The notes under the pieces: model-generated
Told to the model about the DNA's origin: nothing
Databases searched by the model: none
Seen by the model: the letters and a program-made list of their open reading frames with translations, nothing else
Shown here: positions 1 to 7,923 of the stretch, piece by piece
How positions within the stretch are numbered: position 1 is the first letter of the stretch
Layout of the letters: each line of letters starts with the position of its first letter
Source: Oscillospiraceae bacterium
GTDB lineage: Bacteria; Bacillota; Clostridia; Oscillospirales; Ruminococcaceae
Assembly: GCA_003531585.1 (NCBI GenBank)
Contig: DQFX01000061.1
Span: 12,597 to 59,154 of the forward strand
DNA length: 46,558 bases
Direction: 5' to 3'
Made by a program: the position numbers and the translations under genes

Positions 1-189
1 CAGCTTGTCGAAAAAGTGTCTTTTGCCCGCGAAGCGGGCATTTGAAATCCGTTTTTTGCCTCAGCTCTGCCGAGGCAAAAAACACTTCTATCCCAGCAAG
101 TGTGCGGGTTGGCGGCAAAGCCGCCAAGACGTGCGCGCGGCTGGGATGTTTCGGCGGAAAAGTCACTTTAGTGACTTTTTCGACGGTCT
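1..189. repeat. Structured intergenic repeat, copy 1
   Basis: This element is nearly identical to 31813-32000. It begins and ends with an 11-bp inverted repeat, GTCGAAAAAGT at 7-17 and ACTTTTTCGAC at 174-184, and encloses several small hairpins: GCCCGC/GCGGGC around 25-39, TTTTTTGCCTC/GAGGCAAAAAA around 52-82, TCCCAGC/GCTGGGA enclosing TTGGCGGC/GCCGCCAA, and AGTCAC/GTGACT at 161-176. The copy starts at the window edge, so its left flank is unknown. It lies beyond the 3' end of the sugar-binding protein gene. A plus-strand reading frame runs through it, but the same peptide in both copies is explained by nucleotide identity, and no ribosome binding site is convincing. It could be a MITE-like element or a structured RNA. 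Confidence 0.8.
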
Positions 190-191
190 AA

Positions 192-218
192 GACCCGGCA
201 CCGAGATGGCGCCGGGTC
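192..218 (-). terminator. Terminator hairpin of the sugar-binding protein gene
   Basis: Arms GACCCGGCACC (192-202) and GGCGCCGGGTC (208-218) pair over 11 bp with one wobble and a 5-nt loop. The hairpin lies 27 bp beyond the stop codon of the minus-strand gene. The T-run after it is short, so efficiency is uncertain. Confidence 0.5.
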
Positions 219-244
219 GTTTCTATGAGTCCTGAAACGCTTGA

Positions 245-1768
245 TTACAGCTTGGAAATAGCGTCGTTAAGCTCGTTGATACGTGTGTCGATGGTGGCGA
301 AGTTCTCCTCGCGGAGCTGAGTGTAGGTCTTTTCGCCGGTGAGGAATACCGTCTTGGTGAGGGATTCAACCGGGGACTCAGCCTTGCCTGCGTCGGCTAC
401 GTCGGTGCCTATGCCGTTCTTGAAATCGAAGATAGGCGTGAGCTTGCTGGTGCCGTCCAGGGTGGTCTGGCTGTAGATGAAGTCGAGGTTGTAGTCGGTC
501 CAGCCGTTCTTGTCCTTGCTCTGCTGCTTGGAAGCGGCGGTAACTGCCGGGTCGAGCGAGGAGGTAACGGAGCAGTCGATCCACGCGGCAACGCCTGCGT
601 CGTTCGTGGAGCCCTTGCACCACATCATAGCGTCCTGCTTCATGAAGTGGTAGTACTTATCTGCCTGCGGGTCGCGGGGGTAGGGAACTACGCAGATCTC
701 GTCGTCGTTCCAGCCGAAGCGCTGTGCGAACTTGTTAAGTCCGGAATCGCCCTCGAACTCCCAGGTGCCGCCGTTGCCGTAGAACAGGATATCGCCCTGC
801 GCCCATGCCTTGGGGTTGACCGACCAGCCGTTGAGCTCGTGCAGCGGGTAGCGGAGGTTCTCCTTCTGGAGGGTGGAGAGCAGATCCATAACGCGCTCTA
901 CGTTAGCGTTGTTCATATTGTTGATGAGCTTTGTGCCGTCGTTCTCGATGATGGGCGTACCGGTGGAAACAACAAACTCGTTCTCGGGGTTGTATCCCTC
1001 GATAACGTACTTGCCGTCGCCGGACTGCTGGAACTGTCTTGCCATGTCGAGGAACGTATCCCAGGTCCACTCGTCGTTCTCGAACAGTGTGCGGGGGTCC
1101 TTCAGACCTGCGCCCTCGAGGACGCTCTTGCGGTAGTAAAGCAGGGAATCAAAGGATATCTCGTAGATAGCGCAGTAGTATCTGCCGTTGAGGCGGAACT
1201 GGTTGAGTACGTCGCGGGCGCCGTCCCACTTGGAGCCTTCCAGGTTCAGAATGGTGTCAACGGGCTGGTATCTGCCCTTGATAACGCCGTAGGGGAAGTC
1301 GCGTATCTCGAACGGGAACAGGTCGGGGGAGGCGCCGGACTGGATAGCGGTAGCCAGCTTGTCGTAGCGTTCGCCGTAGGCTACGTTGATGTACTCGAAG
1401 ATCCTGCCCTCGCGGGAGGGGTCGTCGCCGGCAGCAGGAACGCCGTAGACGCTCTTGAACATCTCGGCTGCCGCGGTGGTCTCGTCGATATCCCACCACG
1501 CCATCCACTTGATGCGCTTGTCGACCTTCAGGTCGGGGTTGTCGAGGCTTGCGGAAGCCTCCTTAGCGGCGTCGATAACGGCGGGGTCTGTGTCGTAGGT
1601 GGTGGTTACGAGCGGGGTGGTGACAACGGCGTTTGCGTTGGCGTCGGGAGCCGCGTTGCTTGTTCCGGAGCCGCTTACTGTAGTTCCGGACTCCTCGTCG
1701 CAGGCGGTCAGCGACAGGATCATACCTGCTGCGAGGACGCCGGCTGCGGCTTTCTTAAAGTTTATCAT
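245..1768 (-). CDS. ABC transporter sugar-binding lipoprotein
   Basis: A 507-residue extracytoplasmic solute-binding protein of the family 1 (carbohydrate uptake) type. Residues 1-23 form a lipoprotein signal peptide: KK, then a hydrophobic stretch ending in the lipobox L-T-A-C with the lipid-modified Cys at 23. A low-complexity Ser/Thr/Asn/Ala linker to about residue 60 tethers the folded domain to the membrane. The mature part is rich in aromatic residues, as in sugar binders (for example RIKWMAWWDID and the NDEWTWDTFLDMARQFQ stretch). The start is fixed by GGAGGAAC 5 bp upstream of ATG and by a consensus promoter further up. No permease or ATPase genes are visible; a hairpin follows the gene, so it looks monocistronic and may share a distant transporter. 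The substrate cannot be assigned. Confidence 0.85.
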   Translation of the reverse strand: MINFKKAAAGVLAAGMILSLTACDEESGTTVSGSGTSNAAPDANANAVVTTPLVTTTYDTDPAVIDAAKEASASLDNPDLKVDKRIKWMAWWDIDETTAAAEMFKSVYGVPAAGDDPSREGRIFEYINVAYGERYDKLATAIQSGASPDLFPFEIRDFPYGVIKGRYQPVDTILNLEGSKWDGARDVLNQFRLNGRYYCAIYEISFDSLLYYRKSVLEGAGLKDPRTLFENDEWTWDTFLDMARQFQQSGDGKYVIEGYNPENEFVVSTGTPIIENDGTKLINNMNNANVERVMDLLSTLQKENLRYPLHELNGWSVNPKAWAQGDILFYGNGGTWEFEGDSGLNKFAQRFGWNDDEICVVPYPRDPQADKYYHFMKQDAMMWCKGSTNDAGVAAWIDCSVTSSLDPAVTAASKQQSKDKNGWTDYNLDFIYSQTTLDGTSKLTPIFDFKNGIGTDVADAGKAESPVESLTKTVFLTGEKTYTQLREENFATIDTRINELNDAISKL

Positions 1769-1837
1769 AGTGTTCCTCCATACATGCCCGAAGAATCGGG
1801 ACTTCCTGAATAGGGCGGGCTTGCCCTAGCTACTATA

Positions 1838-1866
1838 ATTATAGCCCTATTTCAAGGTTGTGTCAA
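1838..1866 (-). promoter_or_regulatory. Consensus sigma-A promoter for the sugar-binding protein
   Basis: Read on the minus strand: TTGACA (1866-1861), a 17-bp spacer, and TATAAT (1843-1838). Both hexamers are perfect. The 5' leader of about 65 nt contains a small hairpin (AGGGC/GCCCT at 1812-1826) ahead of the ribosome binding site. Confidence 0.85.
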
Positions 1867-2050
1867 TGTGATAAACATATGAAAATCGCGCGTGAAATTG
1901 TGGATATTAAATAAGTTAATGGTGGCAATTAGTTTTGTTTAGGTTAATTGGGTGATTAGTGTGATCGGGAAACTTGTGTATGTTGTGTTTGGATTTCGAG
2001 CTGCATGGAGTGATAAATTGTTGTTTAGAGGCGGAACGTTGCTTGTGAGG

Positions 2051-2325
2051 GAAAACTATAATTTAGCGGCGAGTGTTCAACTTTGAGCAACCCCCTATCG
2101 GGAGTCAAGGGCAGAGCCCTTGTCGCCGTTAGGCGAAACCTCCGCACAGAGTGCGGATACTTCGTGCGAAAGCACGGCAACTCTGCGCGCCGGCGCGCAG
2201 TCAAACGTCCAAAAGGCGCTAAAGGGGTGTGGGGGAAAACAAGAGTTTTCCCCCACTAGCAACATGTTAAATACAAAAGTGCCTTTCCTCAAAAACAGTC
2301 CGGTGGACTGTTTTTGAAACAGCAT
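2051..2325 (+). repeat. Composite hairpin repeat, copy A (left flank of island)
   Basis: This GC-rich array of short hairpins recurs in inverted orientation at about 14900-15126. Its first 28 bases (2051-2078) are a perfect reverse complement of 15099-15126. In order come AAGGGC/GCCCTT, CGCC/GGCG, CCGCAC/GTGCGG, CGTGC/GCACG, TGCGCGC/GCGCGCA, then GGGGGAAAAC/GTTTTCCCCC (2231-2254) and a terminal palindrome (2291-2315). The rest of 1870-2522 has no supported gene: reading frames at 2095-2325 and 2338-2523 are produced by the repeats. The 180 bp before the repeat are AT-rich and featureless. Confidence 0.75.
2291..2315 (+). terminator. 11-bp palindrome with U-tract, terminator-like
   Basis: AAAAACAGTCC (2291-2301), loop GGT, GGACTGTTTTT (2305-2315). 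The T-run follows the stem in plus orientation, and the A-run gives the same on the minus strand, so it could work both ways. A sequence-variant inverted copy sits at 2426-2452. Confidence 0.5.
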
Positions 2326-2425
2326 TCACGCTGAAACTTACGCATACTGGTTAATAAAAACGTCATGAACATTTAAAGGGACTGCGCGATTTTTCGAAGC
2401 TCGTTTCAAAAGGCGCACTATGCTT

Positions 2426-2500
2426 CCGAAACAGTCCACCGGACTGTTTCGGAGGAACAGCACATTCGAATTTAATATGTTGCATGTGGGGGAAAACTCT
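2426..2500 (-). repeat. Inverted copy of the 2242-2315 repeat module
   Basis: The reverse complement of this segment aligns over about 75 bp with 2242-2315, including the sequence GAGTTTTCCCCCAC at one end and the palindrome at the other. Here the palindrome is CCGAAACAGTCC (2426-2437), loop ACC, GGACTGTTTCGG (2441-2452). Its outer stem bases differ from those of the other copy, but pairing is kept. It lies just past the stop codon of the recombinase gene and may act as its terminator. Confidence 0.65.
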
Positions 2501-2522
2501 AGAGCGATACCCAAAGCGCACA

Positions 2523-4106
2523 CTAATCGACTTTCCCAATAAATCTGTAATAAATCTCCACCCGCATTGTATTAGTTACGCAGTCACGTTCGTGAACAAC
2601 GATTTTTTCAATCAGCAGGTGGACTAATTCTTCCGAAAGCTCCGTAATGTCTGTGTATTGCCGAATCAGTTCCGCGAATTTCTCGGCATTTTCGGTGAGC
2701 TGCTGGGACTTACCCAGCTGTTCGGAAATCTGTATAAGTCTTTCCTGGATCTCCGTGCGCTCTCGCTCAACATTACCGCTTAGCTCAGAATAAACCTCCT
2801 CGCTGAGCTTCCCGAGTGCCTTGTCCTCGTAAAGGCTCTGAAATATTTTGGTTAAAGCCAGTTTTCGTGCGGTCAGCTTTTCCGCTTCTTTCTTCAGAGC
2901 GGAAAGCTCCGCACTTTTTTTGCTGCTGGAAGCACTTAACATCTGTTCAACGAACCGGTCCTTGCCTTCGGAGGAAAGTGCCGCGTTACGCTGGATACTC
3001 GTCAAAACCACCTGCTTTATCTGTTTCAGCGTGATGCTGTGCCGCGAGCACTCGGACTTGCCGTACCGCTTGTAAATTGCGCAAGAATACCGTCCGGATT
3101 TGCCGCTTTTGCTGAACACCATTTTCCGTCCGCACTCTCCGCAGACCATAAGTCCGCGAAAGATATTGTCGGGATTTTCGACCTTTCGGTGCTGCTTTAC
3201 AGCAAGCCTCTGCCCGACCGCCTCAAAATCCTCGCGGGAAACCAACGGCTCATGGTTGTCACGAACCACAATCCACTCGTCCTCGAAGGTCTTGCACACC
3301 TTTTTGCTCTTGAAAGACTTGCATTTTCTTCGCCCGTTCACCAAATCTCCTACATAAACCGGATTTGTCGCGATCGAATAAACGCTCCTGTCCTCCCATG
3401 CGTAAGGGTGCTTCGCGGAAGCCGAATTTTTGTACACGCCGTACTTTTCAGCAAGAAACGCCCTCGGAGTCAATATAAGGTTCTGTTCGAGGTATTTCGC
3501 AACCTCATAGCAGCTTTTGCCCTCTAAAAGAAGCTCGAAAATCTGTTTCACTATCGGCGCATTTTCGTCCGGAACAATGCTGTGTCTGTCACCGTCAGAC
3601 CGTCTGTAACCGTATGCGGGATAACCTCCGAGGAATTCACCGTTCCTTGCTTTAAGGTGCAGAGCGGACTTTATCTTCCGGCTGCAATCCTTTGCGTACC
3701 ACTCGTTGATTATGTTCTTAAACGGCGCAAACTCGTTTTCGCCGTGGTCGGAGTCAACATTGTCGTTTACTGCAATGAACCGCACATCATGCTCCGGAAA
3801 GAAAATCTCGGTGTAGTAGCCGGTTTTGAGGTACTCCCGCCCAAGTCTGGAAAGGTCCTTCACAATGACCGTGCCGACCTTGCCGCACTCAATGTCGCTA
3901 ATCATGCGACAAAAATCGGGTCTGTCAAAATTCGTCCCGCTGTAACCGTCATCAACATAGAATTCTGTTACGGTAAAGCCATTGTCCCGCGCATACTGCG
4001 AAAGCATAGTTTTCTGGGTCTGTATGCTCGCGCTGTCACCACCGAAATCATCATCTCGGCTGAGCCTGCAATAAAGCGCTGTTGTTCTGTTCTGCTGTAT
4101 ATTCAT
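2523..4106 (-). CDS. Large serine recombinase (TnpX/TndX-like integrase)
   Basis: A 527-residue site-specific recombinase that would cut and join DNA through a phosphoserine link and move the island. The N-terminal resolvase domain shows the catalytic Ser16 in YCRLSRDDD, then YVDDGYSGTNFDRPDF and VKDLSRLGREYL. A Recombinase domain follows (around residues 160-290), then a zinc-ribbon with CGECGRKM and a second Cys pair (SCAIY...SECSRH), and a long coiled coil (about 390-500). This order matches Tn4451 TnpX and Tn5397 TndX. I chose the start at 4106 because AAAGGACGG precedes it and the promoter at 4157-4185 would start transcription near 4150, downstream of a possible longer start at 4151. 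It is the only gene in the window ending in TAG. Confidence 0.9.
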   Translation of the reverse strand: MNIQQNRTTALYCRLSRDDDFGGDSASIQTQKTMLSQYARDNGFTVTEFYVDDGYSGTNFDRPDFCRMISDIECGKVGTVIVKDLSRLGREYLKTGYYTEIFFPEHDVRFIAVNDNVDSDHGENEFAPFKNIINEWYAKDCSRKIKSALHLKARNGEFLGGYPAYGYRRSDGDRHSIVPDENAPIVKQIFELLLEGKSCYEVAKYLEQNLILTPRAFLAEKYGVYKNSASAKHPYAWEDRSVYSIATNPVYVGDLVNGRRKCKSFKSKKVCKTFEDEWIVVRDNHEPLVSREDFEAVGQRLAVKQHRKVENPDNIFRGLMVCGECGRKMVFSKSGKSGRYSCAIYKRYGKSECSRHSITLKQIKQVVLTSIQRNAALSSEGKDRFVEQMLSASSSKKSAELSALKKEAEKLTARKLALTKIFQSLYEDKALGKLSEEVYSELSGNVERERTEIQERLIQISEQLGKSQQLTENAEKFAELIRQYTDITELSEELVHLLIEKIVVHERDCVTNTMRVEIYYRFIGKVD

Positions 4107-4156
4107 ATTAACCGTCCTTTCTTTCAGCAGACAGAATCGGAATATTTGCACTTTAT

Positions 4157-4185
4157 ATTATACACTATTCTCAAATAAAATTCAA
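4157..4185 (-). promoter_or_regulatory. Promoter of the serine recombinase gene
   Basis: On the minus strand: TTGAAT (4185-4180), a 17-bp spacer, TATAAT (4162-4157). Five of six -35 bases and all -10 bases match the sigma-A consensus. The predicted transcript start near 4150 supports translation from 4106. Confidence 0.65.
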
Positions 4186-4249
4186 GACGCTAAAGCGTAA
4201 AAGCTGCAAATTTGATACTGTTTACCGTTGTAAAAGATTTGGTTCTGTG

Positions 4250-4366
4250 GTATAATAAACGCAAAGCGTTTATTATACATCAAAACGTCCTCGCACATAC
4301 GCAAATCATAGATTTGCTCCGTGCGTATCGGACAATTATACCATAACCTCGCGGTTATGGTATAAT
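4250..4366. repeat. Array of three palindromes before the NB-ARC gene
   Basis: Three hairpin-forming palindromes fill the space upstream of the ATPase gene. The first has 13-bp perfect arms (4250-4262 / 4266-4278, loop AAA). The second pairs CGCAC/GTGCG outside GCAAATC/GATTTGC (4292-4325). The third has 14-bp perfect arms (4335-4348 / 4353-4366, loop TCGC). The first and third each contain TATAAT on both strands, so they could be back-to-back -10 elements or operator sites. The right arm of the third palindrome overlaps the ATG at 4365. Confidence 0.7.
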
Positions 4367-6611
4367 GAAAAAAGTGTTGGGAAGTGATGATGTGAAAAGA
4401 GTAGATTTCAGCAGCGTAATAAAAATCCTGCTCAGCTATCGGAGCCTGAGCGAGATCTTTTCGCAGGGCGAGTTTATCGCGGAACTGTTCAGCGCATTCT
4501 ATGAAAAGAGCGACGCTTCATCAGACGACGGACAGGTCAGCCGCTGGGTAAACGGAGATGAACGCGTCCCCGAGCGCTATGCGGCTTTCTACTCGGAAAA
4601 TCTGAATTCCCTTTGCACGGACATTCTAACGAACATTTTCCCCGTCCTTTCCGACCGCTGGCAGGCTGTCAATGAAATTCGCGATTTAGTGCTTTACGAC
4701 ACCGGGATTTCTGAAAACAAGAAATCTGAGCTGCTCTGCGGACTGAATCCCAACAACGATTATTCGTGCGCGGAGTTCATCGCAAAAGTCCTGCTGTTCG
4801 CTATGCAGCGCGGAATATCCGACCTCCGGAAGTACTCCGAGAGCGCTTCGCCCGTGCTTTCCGGAATGGTGTTCGGCTGTGATGTACCGAAAGTCTGCCC
4901 ACACTTCTGCGGCAGGGAAAACGAACTGCAAAAACTCCACGATCTGCTCACCGAGAAAGGCAAGGTGTTCATCAGTGGAATTGCGGGAATGGGCAAAACA
5001 GAGCTTGCCAAAGCTTACGCAAAGGCGTACAAAAAAGACTACACTAACATCTTATTTCTGAACTTTCGCAGTAGTCTTGCCGAAACAATCGCAGCGCCGG
5101 TTTTCGCCGGAGATGGCGGACTGCTGACCGTTTCCGACCGCTATGCAAATCACCTCCGCTTGCTGAAAACACTGTCGTACAGCACACTTATTATAATAGA
5201 CGGCTTTGACACGGTCGCTGCCGAAGAACCCGAGCTTGCCGAGATAATGCGTCTGCGCTGCCGGGTGCTTTTCACCACAAGGAGCAGTTTTGAAAACAGC
5301 GCGGTACTGAACCTCGCAGAACTGTCTGAGGAAAACGCGCTTTTTCTTTTTTCAGCATTTTTCACCCGTGCCGAAATGGAACGCGAAACCGTCACCGAAA
5401 TAATCCGCACCATTCATTCCCACACCCTTGCGATAGAGCTTGCTGCAAGGCTATTACAGCGCAGTTTCATCAAGCCGAGCGAGCTTTTAGGGAAGCTGAA
5501 AAGCGGTTTCGGAAACCCCGACACCTCCGACAAAATCCGTTTCACGAAAGACGGGACGGCATTCAGTGACACCTACCACAACCATATAAGAACGCTGTTC
5601 GCGCTGGGAAATCTCTGCGATGAGGACAAGTATGTAATGCGCTGTCTGAGTTTCGTCCCCGAACGCGGAATCGACGCACGGAACTTTGCGCTGATAGCGC
5701 AGCTTTCCACGATGAACAGCATAAACGACCTCGCAGAGTACGGATTTATACGCACTTTCGAACCGGGCGACTATACGATTTCACTGCACCCGATGATTCG
5801 CGACATCACCGTCACGGATTTGAAGCCGACATTCACAAACTGCAATCGGCTGATGAATTCTATTAAATTGATTTGTGGTTTTCATGGAAAGCTAGTCCCG
5901 AATTTTCAGCTTTTTGCGGATATTCTGGACGGCATAATGACCTATATTTCCGCCGATTCTCCCGAGTTTATCCCGTTCGCCGAGGACGCTTTCACATACG
6001 TTTTTCAGCACAGCACCGAGGCTCTCTGCGAAAAAATCCTTGCAAGGATTGAGGTTTGCGACGGTCTTTCCGATAACGACAAAGCCTTGCTTTGTGACTT
6101 CCGAGCGCAGATTTTGCGGATTTACAAAAAGGACAACCGTTCGGCACTTGAGCAGGAAAAGCAGGCGCTGTCGCTTTGCGCCGACCTTGACAGCCCGCTT
6201 TACATCAATCTTTGCAACAATCTCGGCAGTCTGTATATGGAAAACGGCGACCTTTCCAATGCTGAGAAATACATAAATATCGGCTTTGCGCTGCTCGAAA
6301 AACGCGGCGTTATAAATCAGGATTACATTTCCGGACATCTGGTGAAAGGCTGGCTGCTGTGCCGACTAGACCGAATCGAAGAAGCCGCGGCGGTGTTCAC
6401 AAAGTGCTGCGAAATCCTGCGCGAAAACAGCGCGCTATGTTCGGAAAGCAGTGCGATCTGCTTTGAAAATGCGGCGGTACTCTGCCAGAAAAAGAACCGC
6501 GACAATTACGCAGAAATGCTGTTCCGGTGCGCTTTTGAAATTTTCTGCGCGCTCCCCAATCGCGAACTGTACGAAGATGAAATCGCGCGGCTTAGGTTAG
6601 TCCTTGAATAA
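4365..6611 (+). CDS. STAND-class NB-ARC ATPase with TPR repeats
   Basis: Up to 748 residues. The N-terminal 160 residues include QVSRWVNGDERVP near 57-69, which resembles a helix-turn-helix recognition segment. The NTPase core has the P-loop GIAGMGKT (205-212), Walker B LIIIDGFD (275-282), an arginine sensor motif VLFTTRSSF and a GLPLA-like LAIELAARLL. A winged-helix-like part and TPR repeats (for example NNLGSLYMENGDLSNAEKY near 615) follow. STAND proteins switch on by nucleotide-driven oligomerisation; some are transcription regulators and some are phage-defence sensors. No separate effector domain is recognisable. The ATG at 4365 lies in a palindrome without a ribosome binding site, and a -10 at 4361-4366 would put the transcript start after it, so GTG at 4392 behind GGAAGTGATG may be the real start. 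The gene abuts the convergent relaxase gene with no gap. Confidence 0.8.
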   Translation: MKKVLGSDDVKRVDFSSVIKILLSYRSLSEIFSQGEFIAELFSAFYEKSDASSDDGQVSRWVNGDERVPERYAAFYSENLNSLCTDILTNIFPVLSDRWQAVNEIRDLVLYDTGISENKKSELLCGLNPNNDYSCAEFIAKVLLFAMQRGISDLRKYSESASPVLSGMVFGCDVPKVCPHFCGRENELQKLHDLLTEKGKVFISGIAGMGKTELAKAYAKAYKKDYTNILFLNFRSSLAETIAAPVFAGDGGLLTVSDRYANHLRLLKTLSYSTLIIIDGFDTVAAEEPELAEIMRLRCRVLFTTRSSFENSAVLNLAELSEENALFLFSAFFTRAEMERETVTEIIRTIHSHTLAIELAARLLQRSFIKPSELLGKLKSGFGNPDTSDKIRFTKDGTAFSDTYHNHIRTLFALGNLCDEDKYVMRCLSFVPERGIDARNFALIAQLSTMNSINDLAEYGFIRTFEPGDYTISLHPMIRDITVTDLKPTFTNCNRLMNSIKLICGFHGKLVPNFQLFADILDGIMTYISADSPEFIPFAEDAFTYVFQHSTEALCEKILARIEVCDGLSDNDKALLCDFRAQILRIYKKDNRSALEQEKQALSLCADLDSPLYINLCNNLGSLYMENGDLSNAEKYINIGFALLEKRGVINQDYISGHLVKGWLLCRLDRIEEAAAVFTKCCEILRENSALCSESSAICFENAAVLCQKKNRDNYAEMLFRCAFEIFCALPNRELYEDEIARLRLVLE

Positions 6612-7502
6612 TCACCATTCATATTCGTATTCATCTTCCTCGTAGTATTCCGTGTTGTTTACGCGCTCCAGTTCGGCTTCAATGCCTTTTTTCGTGAACA
6701 TATCTCCGAGCCTGCTTCCCCTGACGGAAACAGGCTTTCCGTTTTTGTCCGTGTATCCTGGGTGACGGTAGGAAATTGTACTGCCTGCGATTCTGCATTC
6801 AACTCCGTAATCCTCGTTCAGCGAACGGATCACATCGTCAAAACTACGGTTCTTCTCAAGTGAGATTTCATACCGGATAACTTCGCGCAGTTCGTCCTTG
6901 AAGCTGTGTTTTCCGAGTTTTTTCATCTGTGATTCAGCCTGAGTTCTGCGTTCGGCAGAGCCGTAAAAATTCTCGCGGACTGAGTGTACAAGCCCGTTGG
7001 CTTCGCACTGCTTCCCGAAATATTCGGACATCTCGAAAAGCTCTTTTCTTCCGCGACGAAATGATTTTCCCGTCTGCATATTGCAGTTGCTGACCAGAAA
7101 ATGCGCGTGTATATGCTGTGTGTCGGTGTGCACCGCGAACAGCACCTGAAAGCCCTTTTTGTAGAAAAACTCGTTAGCGAACTGCCGCGCGATTTTGTAC
7201 GCAAGTTCGTATGTAAGGCGGTCGTTGTCGTCCGGGTGGAATGAAATCGCCAGCTTGTGCGCAAGTATCGTGTCGGGATTTAGGCGGCTGTACGACTTGC
7301 CGTTCAGCTTTCGGGTGACAAGAACATTGTTCGCGAAATTGTCGCGGTCGCAGCCGAACGTATTGTAGAGGTGCGGTTCGGTCTTTTTTATCCCGCTGCG
7401 GATCTGGTCGGGGCGCTTTCCGAGAATGTACGCCGCCGCGGATTTCAATTGTCCGACCGCCTTGCAGGGCGAAAATTTGACGTTCACGTTTCCGAATGCC
7501 AT
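6612..7502 (-). CDS. mobA: MobA/VirD2-family relaxase
   Basis: A 296-residue mobilization nuclease that would nick one strand at oriT and pilot it into a recipient through a conjugation machine supplied by another element. The metal-binding histidines are clear in HTDTQHIHAHF (H125, H130, H132). The N-terminal motif-I region contains SAAAYILGKR, where Tyr25 is a candidate nucleophile. The start at 7502 is chosen because GGAGG lies 8 bp upstream and the family sequence begins MAFGNVNVKF; a longer frame to 7631 only reads into mobC. It overlaps mobC by 19 nt, implying translational coupling. The C terminus is acidic (EYYEEDEYEYEW). No T4SS genes are present, so the element would be mobilizable rather than self-transmissible. 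Confidence 0.88.
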   Translation of the reverse strand: MAFGNVNVKFSPCKAVGQLKSAAAYILGKRPDQIRSGIKKTEPHLYNTFGCDRDNFANNVLVTRKLNGKSYSRLNPDTILAHKLAISFHPDDNDRLTYELAYKIARQFANEFFYKKGFQVLFAVHTDTQHIHAHFLVSNCNMQTGKSFRRGRKELFEMSEYFGKQCEANGLVHSVRENFYGSAERRTQAESQMKKLGKHSFKDELREVIRYEISLEKNRSFDDVIRSLNEDYGVECRIAGSTISYRHPGYTDKNGKPVSVRGSRLGDMFTKKGIEAELERVNNTEYYEEDEYEYEW

Positions 7503-7870
7503 TCGCCAGCCTCCACAACATACATATCCACGATTGGCTTTTCGATGAACGCTTGCAGGCTTTCCATAACGCTGTAATATCGTTTCTGGAACGCTGGAAT
7601 TTTGTCCGCGGCTTCGTGAAAATATCCGCAATTCGCAAGATAGGCTATCTGATTCAAGTTGTTTCCGGTCATCTGGAGTTCGTGAAAAATTGCCTTTATC
7701 GTGTTGTTGAACTGATAGATCTTCACGTCAGATTTGTCGAGGATCTTCAGCAGAAATTCCGTTTTGTTCAGTCCGCTGGCTTTCTGCTTTTTGTTCCACC
7801 GCGAAAGCTCTTTTTCGGTGAGCCGAAATGAAAGCTGACGCGAACGGACGCGGTTATTTGTGGTACTCAT
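7484..7870 (-). CDS. mobC: MobC-like relaxosome accessory protein
   Basis: A 128-residue basic protein. The N-terminal stretch (SRQLSFRLTEKELSRWNKK) looks like a ribbon-helix-helix DNA-binding segment, and the centre has the MobC-type motif ELQMTGNNLNQIAYLAN. MobC proteins bind oriT, help open the strands and direct the relaxase to the nick site. AAGGAGC precedes the ATG. The gene lies between the candidate oriT and the relaxase gene, the usual order in Gram-positive mobilizable elements. Confidence 0.8.
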   Translation of the reverse strand: MSTTNNRVRSRQLSFRLTEKELSRWNKKQKASGLNKTEFLLKILDKSDVKIYQFNNTIKAIFHELQMTGNNLNQIAYLANCGYFHEAADKIPAFQKRYYSVMESLQAFIEKPIVDMYVVEAGEWHSET

Positions 7871-7923
7871 TTTGTATGCTCCTTTCTATGGGTTGAGTTT
7901 TGTTTTGTGACCCGCTCGGGGGT

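Noticed and set aside
647..1813. 388-codon open frame antisense to the sugar-binding protein gene
   Set aside because: It mirrors a well-supported lipoprotein gene with promoter and ribosome binding site; the antisense product is Val/Leu/Ala-rich with no recognisable domain.
2095..2523. Small frames at 2095-2325 (both strands) and 2338-2523
   Set aside because: They coincide with hairpin repeats, and their peptide similarity is explained by the inverted nucleotide repeat; no ribosome binding sites.
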